A DNA stretch of 64,000 bases from Pusillimonas sp. UBA3987 (GTDB taxonomy: Bacteria; Pseudomonadota; Gammaproteobacteria; Burkholderiales; Burkholderiaceae_B). A model generated the notes under the pieces. It was given only the letters and a program-made list of their open reading frames with translations, had not been told where the DNA came from and searched no databases. The number at the start of each line of letters is the position of its first letter. Position 1 is the stretch's first letter. Positions 25,314-32,866 of this stretch are shown in pieces. Position numbers and translations under genes: made by a program. The DNA lies in NCBI GenBank assembly GCA_002384935.1, contig DGCD01000021.1:1-64000 (forward strand). Direction: 5' to 3'.

Positions 25314-26378
25314 TTACTGGACCACTTGCGCAAGGTCGCCAGCCGAATAACGGCGAGCCATTTCATCCAACGCAATGGCTTTGACTTTGCTGCCATTGCC
25401 GGCACAACCAAATTGCTGATAACGCTGAAGGCAGATTTCCTTGGCCGCCAAACGGGCTGGTTTCAGGTAATCACGCGGATCGAACTTGGCGGGATTCTCT
25501 GCCATGAAACGACGAATGGCACCTGTCATGGCCAGGCGGATATCGGTATCGATATTGATTTTGCGCACGCCATGCTTGATGGCTTCCTGGATTTCCTCGA
25601 CGGGAACGCCGTAGGTTTCCTTCATGTCGCCACCGAACTGACGAATCTCGGCAAGCAGTTCCTGGGGAACGCTGGAACTGCCGTGCATGACCAAATGGGT
25701 ATTGGGCAGGCGCTTGTGAATTTCCTTAATGCGGGAAATCGACAAAATATCGCCGGTTGGCTTACGACTGAATTTGTACGCACCGTGGCTGGTGCCGATG
25801 GCAATGGCCAGGGCGTCAAGCTGAGTCTGACGTACAAAGTCGGCAGCCTGCTCGGGATCGGTCAGTAATTGCTCCATGGTAAGCGTGCCTTCCGCACCAT
25901 GACCGTCTTCCTTGTCACCCTTCATGGTTTCCAGCGAACCCAGGCACCCAAGCTCACCTTCCACGGTGATACCCTGCTTATGCGCCATTTCTACCACTTT
26001 GCGGGTAACGTCGACGTTATATTCGTATTCGGCAATCGTTTTACCGTCTTCTTTCAGGGAGCCGTCCATCATGACGCTGGTAAAGCCCAGGTCGATGGCA
26101 CCCTGACAAACCACCGGCGACTGGCCGTGGTCTTGATGCATGACAACCGGCAGGTGCGGATAACTTTCAACGGCAGCCTGAATCAGATGCTTCAGGAAGC
26201 CTTCACCTGCATATTTGCGGGCGCCTGCAGAGGCCTGCATGATAACCGGGCTATCGGTTTCATGGGCAGCCTCCATGATGGCCTGCACCTGCTCAAGGTT
26301 GTTGACGTTGAACGCGGGAATGCCATAACCGTTATCGGCTGCATGATCGAGCAGCTGACGCATGGAAACGAGGGCCAT
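25314..26378 (-). CDS. fba: Class II fructose-1,6-bisphosphate aldolase
   Basis: Zn-dependent aldolase of 354 residues, CbbA/Fba type. Zinc and substrate residues lie in VVMHQDHG, GTSHGAYKF and VMHGSSSVP. It cleaves fructose-1,6-bisphosphate to DHAP and glyceraldehyde-3-phosphate, or runs in reverse for gluconeogenesis. CAGGAG precedes the ATG at 26378. It sits among purine genes and mog on one side and pgk, gap and tkt on the other. As the organism seems geared to aromatic and organic acids, gluconeogenic use is likely, but that is inference. Confidence 0.96.
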   Translation of the reverse strand: MALVSMRQLLDHAADNGYGIPAFNVNNLEQVQAIMEAAHETDSPVIMQASAGARKYAGEGFLKHLIQAAVESYPHLPVVMHQDHGQSPVVCQGAIDLGFTSVMMDGSLKEDGKTIAEYEYNVDVTRKVVEMAHKQGITVEGELGCLGSLETMKGDKEDGHGAEGTLTMEQLLTDPEQAADFVRQTQLDALAIAIGTSHGAYKFSRKPTGDILSISRIKEIHKRLPNTHLVMHGSSSVPQELLAEIRQFGGDMKETYGVPVEEIQEAIKHGVRKINIDTDIRLAMTGAIRRFMAENPAKFDPRDYLKPARLAAKEICLQRYQQFGCAGNGSKVKAIALDEMARRYSAGDLAQVVQ

Positions 26379-26413
26379 GAAAAGACTCCTGAAATCAAAT
26401 TAGTGTAAAAGGT

Positions 26414-27040
26414 TCATTTTACCCGAAGCGCCGACTTGGGACGGAACGCCCGCACCACGTCTTGCCGGGTTTCTATATACGGGCCACCGATCAAATCAAT
26501 GCAATAAGGCACGGCTGCAAAAATGCCCGCCGCCAGCACGTTGCCGTCGTCGTCTTTCAAGCCTTCCAGTGTCTCTTTGATCGCTTTCGGCTGGCCCGGT
26601 AAATTGATAATAAGGGCGGCATGCGATTCAATTTCCCGAATAACCGCCACCTGGCGCGACAAAATTGCGGTTGGCACAAAACGCAAACTGATCTGGCGCA
26701 TTTGTTCGCCAAAGCCCGGCATCTGCCTGGTACCCGCCGCCAGCGTCGCTTCTGGTGTCACGTCGCGTCGCGACGGACCAGTGCCCCCTGTTGTCAGCAC
26801 CAGGTCACATCCAACATGGTCCACCAGTTCGATCAGGGTTGCACAGATCTGGTCAGACTCATCGGGGATAAGGCGCGTGGCAAACTGAGGGGTTTGCGTT
26901 AACGCGGCGCCCAGCCAATCCTGCAAAGCAGGAATGCCTTTGTCTTCATACGTACCTGAGGATGCACGGTCGGAAATGGATACCAGACCCACCAATAACT
27001 GGTCGGGATGCGTCCGTGACAAGCGAGCTGCTTCAGACAT
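26414..27040 (-). CDS. mog: Molybdopterin adenylyltransferase (MogA/MoaB family)
   Basis: MoCF-domain protein of 208 residues. LVGLVSISDRASSGTYEDKG starts the domain and LVLTTGGTGPSRRDVTPEAT is the molybdopterin/AMP-binding signature. MogA adenylates molybdopterin before molybdenum insertion, so it serves molybdoenzymes such as the SorA sulfite dehydrogenase encoded later in this window. It lies between fba and pgk on the same strand with short gaps (35 and 18 bases), an unusual insertion among glycolytic genes. Confidence 0.92.
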   Translation of the reverse strand: MSEAARLSRTHPDQLLVGLVSISDRASSGTYEDKGIPALQDWLGAALTQTPQFATRLIPDESDQICATLIELVDHVGCDLVLTTGGTGPSRRDVTPEATLAAGTRQMPGFGEQMRQISLRFVPTAILSRQVAVIREIESHAALIINLPGQPKAIKETLEGLKDDDGNVLAAGIFAAVPYCIDLIGGPYIETRQDVVRAFRPKSALRVK

Positions 27041-27058
27041 TACCAGAACCCTCCTGTT

Positions 27059-28255
27059 TTAATCATTTGCCCGACGTTCCAGTATATCGACTGCCGGGAG
27101 TGTCTTGCCTTCCAGAAACTCCAGGAACGCACCACCGCCTGTCGAGATATATCCGACTTTGTCGGTAATATTGAACTTGGCAATAGCTGCCAGTGTATCG
27201 CCGCCACCGGCAATGGAGAAACCCTCGGAGTCGGCAATGGCCTTTGCAATAGCCTGCGTTCCTTTGGCAAAAGCATCAAATTCGAATACACCAACGGGGC
27301 CGTTCCAAACAATCGTGCCCGCCTGCTTGAGCATATCGGCCAATCGGGCGGCGGTTTTGGGGCCTATATCAAGGATCAGGTCATCATCGGCCACGTTTTC
27401 AGCGTCTTTCACTTCGGCCGGTGCATCGACACCAAAAGTCTTGGCACACACCACATCAACCGGAATGGGCACTTCAGCGCCTCGTTTCTGCATAATATCG
27501 ATCACGGCAAGCGCCTCTTCAACCTGATCCGGCTCGGCCAGCGACTTGCCGATAGGCAGGCCTTTGGCCACCATGAACGTATTGGCGATGCCGCCACCCA
27601 CAATCAACTGATCAACTTTGTCGGCCAATGACCGCAAAATTGACAGCTTGGTTGACACCTTGGACCCTGCCACAATCGCCACCATGGGGCGACGCGGCGC
27701 CTCCAGCGCTTTGCCCAACGCATCGAGCTCGGCCGCCAGCAAAGGCCCGGCACATGCAATCGGGGCGAACTGCGCAATACCATGCGTCGTCGCCTCGGCA
27801 CGATGTGCCGTGCCAAACGCATCATTGACATAAACATCGCACAATGCAGCCATTTTGCGCGCCAATGCCTCATCGTTCTTCTTCTCGCCGACATTACCGC
27901 GCGCATTCTCAAGCAGCACGACCTGGCCGGGCTTAACGCTAACGCCGTCGACCCAGTTACGCACCAGAACAACCTCAGCCCCCAGCAACTCACCCAGGCG
28001 TTTGGCTACCGGCGCAAGAGAATCGATCTCTGTAAGCTCACCTTCCTTCGGACGCCCCAAATGGGAAGCAACCATAACGGCCGCCCCGGCCTCAAGCGCC
28101 AGGCGAATGGCCGGTACAGAAGCACGAACGCGCGTGTCTTCGGAAATTTCCCCTGCGTCGTTGAACGGCACATTCAGGTCGGAGCGGATAAACACACGCT
28201 TATCTTTCAGCGCATTCGAACGCGCAAGATCGGTCAGAGTTTTAACGGTGGGCAT
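27059..28255 (-). CDS. pgk: Phosphoglycerate kinase
   Basis: Pgk of 398 residues, full length. Substrate-binding RSDLNVPFND lies near 24-33 and SHLGRPKEG near 64-72; the nucleotide side has GGGIANTFMVA and FSIAGGGDTLAAI. It converts 1,3-bisphosphoglycerate and ADP to 3-phosphoglycerate and ATP, or the reverse. No clear Shine-Dalgarno sequence precedes the ATG; a strong hairpin lies in the gap before it. It follows gap in the usual gap-pgk order. Confidence 0.97.
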   Translation of the reverse strand: MPTVKTLTDLARSNALKDKRVFIRSDLNVPFNDAGEISEDTRVRASVPAIRLALEAGAAVMVASHLGRPKEGELTEIDSLAPVAKRLGELLGAEVVLVRNWVDGVSVKPGQVVLLENARGNVGEKKNDEALARKMAALCDVYVNDAFGTAHRAEATTHGIAQFAPIACAGPLLAAELDALGKALEAPRRPMVAIVAGSKVSTKLSILRSLADKVDQLIVGGGIANTFMVAKGLPIGKSLAEPDQVEEALAVIDIMQKRGAEVPIPVDVVCAKTFGVDAPAEVKDAENVADDDLILDIGPKTAARLADMLKQAGTIVWNGPVGVFEFDAFAKGTQAIAKAIADSEGFSIAGGGDTLAAIAKFNITDKVGYISTGGGAFLEFLEGKTLPAVDILERRAND

Positions 28256-28283
28256 GAGAAGAGCAAGAGAGTGATGAAATGGA

Positions 28284-28309
28284 ACAAGGGCGGGAAACCC
28301 CGCCCTTGT
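28284..28309 (-). other. Strong intergenic hairpin between gap and pgk
   Basis: ACAAGGGCGGG (28284-28294) and CCCGCCCTTGT (28299-28309) form an 11-bp perfect GC-rich stem with a 4-base loop. No run of T follows on either strand, so it is not a standard intrinsic terminator. An RNA-processing or stability role is possible. Confidence 0.6.
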
Positions 28310-28324
28310 GTGGGCTGAAACGGC

Positions 28325-29338
28325 TTACTTGGCCGACATCAAGGCAACTGTGGTATCGAGCATGCGGTTCGAGAAACCCCACTCGTTGTCATACCAGGAA
28401 CACACCTTGACCAGACGACCGGACACTTTGGTTAAACCGGAATCCACCGTACTGGAGGCAGATGTGTGGTTGTAATCCACCGACACCAGCGGCTCTTCAC
28501 TGTAATCAAGAATGCCTTTCAAGTCGGACGATGCAGCCGCTTCCTTCAGAAGGCCATTCACTTCTTCAACAGACGTATCACGCGACGCAACGAAGGAAAG
28601 ATCAACAATGGAAACATTGATGGTGGGAACACGCATGGCAAAGCCATCCAGCTTGCCGTTCAGCTCAGGCAGCACCAGCCCCACTGCCGATGCAGCACCG
28701 GTCTTGGTGGGAATCATGCTGGAAGTAGCGGAACGGGCACGACGCAGGTCGGTATGATAAACATCGGTAAGCACCTGATCGTTCGTGTAGGCATGAATCG
28801 TGGTCATCAAGCCATTTTCCAGCCCGATTTTACGGTGCAAGGGCAAGACCAGGGGAGCCAGGCAGTTCGTGGTGCACGACGCGTTGGAAATAACCGTATC
28901 AGAAGCCTTGAGCACATTGTGATTCACGCCATACACAACGGTGGCATCAACGTCTTTGCCGCCCGGAGCGGAAATAATTACTTTCTTGGCGCCACCTTGA
29001 ATATGCGCGTTTGCTTTTTCCTTGGTCGTGAAAAAGCCGGTGCACTCAAGCACAACGTCAACACCCAGTTCACCCCAGGGCAATTCAGCGGGGTTGCGAT
29101 TGGCCAGTACACGAATGCGATCACCATTGACCACCATGTCATCACCGTCAACCTCAACCGTGCCGGGGAAACGGCCATGAGCCGTGTCGTAACGGGTAAG
29201 GTGAGCATTGGTTTTGGGATCGCCCAAGTCGTTGATCGCCACGATTTCAATATCGTGAGATTTACCGCCTTCATAGTGGGCCCGCAGAATGTTGCGGCCG
29301 ATACGGCCATACCCATTAATCGCTACGCGAATTGCCAT
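28325..29338 (-). CDS. gapA: Glyceraldehyde-3-phosphate dehydrogenase
   Basis: GAPDH of 337 residues. The NAD-binding start is VAINGYGRIGRNILRA and Asp37 in IVAINDLGD suggests NAD rather than NADP. The active-site Cys155 is in SNASCTTNCLAPL, and the C-terminal half has SVVDLSF and WYDNEWGFSNRM. ACAGGAG precedes the ATG at 29338. It lies between tkt and pgk on one strand. Only one gap paralogue is visible here. Confidence 0.97.
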   Translation of the reverse strand: MAIRVAINGYGRIGRNILRAHYEGGKSHDIEIVAINDLGDPKTNAHLTRYDTAHGRFPGTVEVDGDDMVVNGDRIRVLANRNPAELPWGELGVDVVLECTGFFTTKEKANAHIQGGAKKVIISAPGGKDVDATVVYGVNHNVLKASDTVISNASCTTNCLAPLVLPLHRKIGLENGLMTTIHAYTNDQVLTDVYHTDLRRARSATSSMIPTKTGAASAVGLVLPELNGKLDGFAMRVPTINVSIVDLSFVASRDTSVEEVNGLLKEAAASSDLKGILDYSEEPLVSVDYNHTSASSTVDSGLTKVSGRLVKVCSWYDNEWGFSNRMLDTTVALMSAK

Positions 29339-29352
29339 GACATTTCTCCTGT

Positions 29353-31398
29353 TTACAAAACCTGTTCAACGACCTCGACCACCCTTTCGGCGGTGAGACC
29401 AAAATGCTTGAATAACACCCCGCCCGGCGCCGACTCACCATAGGAGTCCAGGCCAACCACGGCGCCGTCCAGGCCAACATACTTGTACCAACCGGCGGTC
29501 ACACCGGCTTCAACCGCAATGCGCGGTGCCCCCTCAGGCAGCACACTGCGTTTCCACTCGGCGCCCTGTGCGTCGAAAACATTCGTGCACGGCATGGAAA
29601 CCACCCGCACGGGAATGCCTTTTTCGGCCAGGTGCTGTTGCGCCTGCAATGCCAGCGCCACCTCGGACCCGGTGGCGATAATGATCGCCTTGAAATTTTC
29701 GGCGTCACGCAAAACGTATCCACCCCGCGAAATGGTCTGGATTGTGTCGTTATCGCGCTCCACAAAAGGCAGATTCTGACGCGATAACAGCAATGCCGAC
29801 GGCCCACCGTTATTAACGCTCATGCCAATGCTGGCAGGACGCGAAACCGATTCAGCCCAGGCCACGGCCGTTTCAGTCGTGTCGCAGGGGCGCCATACAT
29901 GCAAATTGGGGATCAAGCGCAAACTGGCGGCATGCTCAACCGACTGGTGTGTCGGGCCGTCTTCGCCAAGGCCAATGGAGTCATGTGTGAACACATGCAC
30001 AACGCGTTGCTTCATGAGCGCCGCCATGCGGATGGCGTTGCGGGAATAATCGGAAAAAGTAAGGAAGGTACCGCCAAAGGGCAAATAACCACCATGCAAT
30101 GCCACGCCATTCATGATGGCCGCCATACCGAACTCGCGCACACCGTAGTTGATGTGTCGGCCAAATTGCACCCCTTCGTTGGTGGAACGCACCGGCACCA
30201 CCCCCTTCCAATCGGTGAAGTTGGAACCGGTAAGGTCGGCAGAGCCGCCCAGCATCTCGGGCAGCAACGGCGCAAAAGCGGTAATCACAAATTGAGAGGC
30301 TTTCCGACTGGCAACCGTTTCCGCGCGTTCTGCAGTGGCTTTAATAAACGCCGACGCCTGATCCGCAAAGTCGGCGGGTAACTCACCCTTCATGCGGCGG
30401 GTAAACTCCGCAGCCAATTCGGGAAATGCCCGGGCGTAAGCGTCGAACTGCTTATCCCATTCCGACTGCCACAACTTGCCGTTGCTACGGCCGTCCCAAC
30501 GCGAGTAAATGTCATCGGGAATTTCAAAGGGGGCATGCGGCCAGCCTATTGCCTGGCGGGTCGCCGCGATTTCATCATCGCCCAATGGCGCACCATGCAC
30601 TTTTTCAGTACCGGCGGCATTCGGCGCACCTTTGCCAATAACCGTGCGACAGCATATCAGGGTCGGGCCGCGCCCTTCCCGCGCGCCTGCTTTGGCCTGT
30701 TCAATGGCCTGGTCAACAGCGGCAACATCATGGCCGTCTACATTGCGAATCACGTTCCAGCCATAGCTTTCAAAGCGCTTGGGTGTATCGTCGGCAAACC
30801 AGTCTTTCACCTCTCCGTCGATGGAAATGCCGTTATCGTCGTAGAAAACAATCAGTTTCGACAATTTCAACGTACCGGCCAGCGAGCATGCTTCGTGGGA
30901 GACGCCTTCCATCAGGCAGCCGTCACCTACAAATGCGTAGGTGAAATGATCGACCACCGAATGGCCTTCGCGATTGAACTCACCGGCCAGCAATGCTTCA
31001 GCCAACGCCATGCCCACGGCATTGCTAACACCCTGCCCCAGCGGCCCCGTGGTCGTTTCCACGCCTGGCGTGATGCCAACCTCAGGGTGGCCTGGCGTGC
31101 GTGAATGAAGTTGGCGGAAATTACGCAACTCTTCAATGGGCAGGTCGTAACCGCTCAGATGCAATAACGCATACACAAGCATCGACCCATGGCCGTTGGA
31201 CAATACAAAGCGGTCACGATTAGGCCATGCGGGATCTGCGGGGTTATGACGCAAATGGCGCGTCCATAGCGCTTCTGCGATATCGGCCATACCCATGGGG
31301 GCACCAGGGTGCCCGGATTTGGCTTGTTGCACGGCGTCCATGGCCAAAGCACGTACTGCATTGGCCAGGGAGGAGTCTTGGGTCGGCGAAACGCTCAT
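29353..31398 (-). CDS. tkt: Transketolase
   Basis: Thiamine-diphosphate transketolase of 681 residues, full length. The ThDP motif region is FVGDGCLMEGVSHEACSLAG to FYDDNGISIDG; the N-terminal GHPGAPMGMADIAEALW, the middle DSIGLGEDGPTHQ and the C-terminal MPCTNVFDAQ are all typical. It moves two-carbon units in the non-oxidative pentose phosphate route. It starts the tkt-gap-pgk run and ends 14 bases before gap. It faces rsmE across a 203-base divergent gap, in which I saw no clear regulatory repeats. Confidence 0.97.
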   Translation of the reverse strand: MSVSPTQDSSLANAVRALAMDAVQQAKSGHPGAPMGMADIAEALWTRHLRHNPADPAWPNRDRFVLSNGHGSMLVYALLHLSGYDLPIEELRNFRQLHSRTPGHPEVGITPGVETTTGPLGQGVSNAVGMALAEALLAGEFNREGHSVVDHFTYAFVGDGCLMEGVSHEACSLAGTLKLSKLIVFYDDNGISIDGEVKDWFADDTPKRFESYGWNVIRNVDGHDVAAVDQAIEQAKAGAREGRGPTLICCRTVIGKGAPNAAGTEKVHGAPLGDDEIAATRQAIGWPHAPFEIPDDIYSRWDGRSNGKLWQSEWDKQFDAYARAFPELAAEFTRRMKGELPADFADQASAFIKATAERAETVASRKASQFVITAFAPLLPEMLGGSADLTGSNFTDWKGVVPVRSTNEGVQFGRHINYGVREFGMAAIMNGVALHGGYLPFGGTFLTFSDYSRNAIRMAALMKQRVVHVFTHDSIGLGEDGPTHQSVEHAASLRLIPNLHVWRPCDTTETAVAWAESVSRPASIGMSVNNGGPSALLLSRQNLPFVERDNDTIQTISRGGYVLRDAENFKAIIIATGSEVALALQAQQHLAEKGIPVRVVSMPCTNVFDAQGAEWKRSVLPEGAPRIAVEAGVTAGWYKYVGLDGAVVGLDSYGESAPGGVLFKHFGLTAERVVEVVEQVL

Positions 31399-31601
31399 TG
31401 GATACTCGCTATATAAAGGCGAACCCTATCAGGGCAAACCCCAATAAAGAAAGATTGCAAAGCCGAACATTTTAACACCCACCGTGATTTTAGCCTGTTA
31501 CATGTCAAATGAACGCAACACTTCAATGTCGACACGCTAGAATTAAAGCCTTCCAGACGCCCGGACTCCAAGGGCGCACTGCTGACCCGGGACACCCATT
31601 T

Positions 31602-32369
31602 ATGACCGCTCCGCGCTTTTTTTATCCTGATCCGATTGGACTCGATGTCACGATCGAACTACCTGAAACGCTCTCCCATCATGCAATTCGCGTCTTGCGC
31701 CTGAAGCACCGTACACCAATTGTGTTGTTCGACGGCAAACAGGGGCAATATAGCGCCACTTTAATTCTGGAAGGTAAAAAGGCCCAGGCTCGCATACATG
31801 CATTTGAGCATCGAAATGTTGAACTGCCAGGCCATTTAACCTTGGCACAAGCGCTGGTTACGGCCGACAAAATGGATTGGATTATTGAAAAAGCGGTAGA
31901 AGCGGGTGTTCACACATTCATACCTGTTGCGGCGCGACGCAGCGTGGTGAATCTGGGCGCCGAACGCCAAGACAAGAAAATGCGCCATTGGGAAAAGATT
32001 ATTGAAGCGGCCAGCGCCCAATGCGGACGCAATCAACTCATGCAACTGACAAAACCACAAACGCTGGCCACCTTGCTTGCCGGCGCCGGGTCGCCGCCCG
32101 ATGACACCTCGGCAGGTTTGGCCGCCCATCCCGGCCTGACGCTCGTTTGCCACCCGGATGCGCGTCATACGCTACGCGACCTGCTGGGCCCGGCCACGAA
32201 CCCGATCACCTTGCTTATCGGGCCGGAGGGAGGCTGGTCTGACGAAGAATTGGCGCAGGCGGATCAAGCCGGAGCCCAGCGCGTGCGCTTTGGCAAACGC
32301 GTGTTACGAACGGAAACAGCAGGGCTGGCCATGGTATCGGCCATTAGTGCCCTGCAAGGTTGGGAGTAA
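31602..32369 (+). CDS. rsmE: 16S rRNA m3U1498 methyltransferase RsmE
   Basis: SPOUT-superfamily methyltransferase of 255 residues. The N-terminal PUA-like part includes ETLSHHAIRVLRLK, and the knotted C-terminal SAM site has LLIGPEGGWSDEELAQA and RVLRTETAGLAMVSAI. It methylates the N3 of U1498 in 16S rRNA. The start at 31602 gives the usual N-terminus (MTAPRFFYPDP); the open frame goes back to 31509 without conserved sequence. It converges on the barstar-like gene, 19 bases away, where a short GC-rich hairpin (CGGGGTAGCCCCCG near 32373) is present but no T run. Confidence 0.94.
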   Translation: MTAPRFFYPDPIGLDVTIELPETLSHHAIRVLRLKHRTPIVLFDGKQGQYSATLILEGKKAQARIHAFEHRNVELPGHLTLAQALVTADKMDWIIEKAVEAGVHTFIPVAARRSVVNLGAERQDKKMRHWEKIIEAASAQCGRNQLMQLTKPQTLATLLAGAGSPPDDTSAGLAAHPGLTLVCHPDARHTLRDLLGPATNPITLLIGPEGGWSDEELAQADQAGAQRVRFGKRVLRTETAGLAMVSAISALQGWE

Positions 32370-32388
32370 TGTCGGGGTAGCCCCCGCC

Positions 32389-32844
32389 TTAACTGCCGGA
32401 ATACGGTACGGGCGCAACCCCGGGCTCCGGATCAGGATGCCTGCCGGCATGTTGAATGGCAAAAGAAAAGCTGCGCCCATTGTTCGCTGCATATTCCACG
32501 ACATCTTCACAAACAGAGATAATGGCTTTTGAATCTTCTTCAAGCGTCGGGTCGCCGGAATGCAGGTTATGAAACCAAAGACATAACCCTGTTTTCTGAT
32601 CGATAACCGTATCGCAAAGACAATCGTAAAAAGCGTCCAGATTACCGCCGAAAAATTCGGGAAAATCAACCGCTTTCACAACAGCCCTTAACACAGCCGA
32701 GCGGCTGCGGGCACGGTCACACTCAACGGTAAAGTAGGTGATGCCCAGCGCCTCGGCCTGTTTTGCCACTTCTTCCTGGCTGACTGAAGCGGCCTCGATC
32801 TGGCCGCCTTTTTTCAGCTTCTTTTGCAATGCGGACTGGCTCAT
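32389..32844 (-). CDS. Barstar-family protein, orphan
   Basis: A 151-residue protein with a barstar-type core at about 35-125. The conserved hallmark is DFPEFFGGNLDAFYDCL, matching the barnase-inhibitor motif FPxxFGxNWDAL; the sequence before it (TYFTVECDRARSRSAVLRAVVKA) gives the first strand and helix. The N-terminus is Lys/Gln-rich and the C-terminus is Pro-rich. Barstar proteins inhibit barnase-type RNases, but no RNase or toxin gene lies beside it here. It follows maeB by 22 bases on the same strand, so it is probably co-transcribed. It may inhibit a remote RNase or have been repurposed. Confidence 0.85.
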   Translation of the reverse strand: MSQSALQKKLKKGGQIEAASVSQEEVAKQAEALGITYFTVECDRARSRSAVLRAVVKAVDFPEFFGGNLDAFYDCLCDTVIDQKTGLCLWFHNLHSGDPTLEEDSKAIISVCEDVVEYAANNGRSFSFAIQHAGRHPDPEPGVAPVPYSGS

Positions 32845-32866
32845 TGCGCCTCCGATAAAAAACGCA

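Noticed and set aside
28466..29443. Long plus-strand open frame opposite gapA (325 codons)
   Set aside because: It is antisense to a full GAPDH and has no ribosome-binding site or recognisable domain.
32371..32386. Short GC hairpin between rsmE and the barstar gene as a terminator
   Set aside because: The stem has only about five pairs and there is no T run on either strand, so it was not listed as a terminator.
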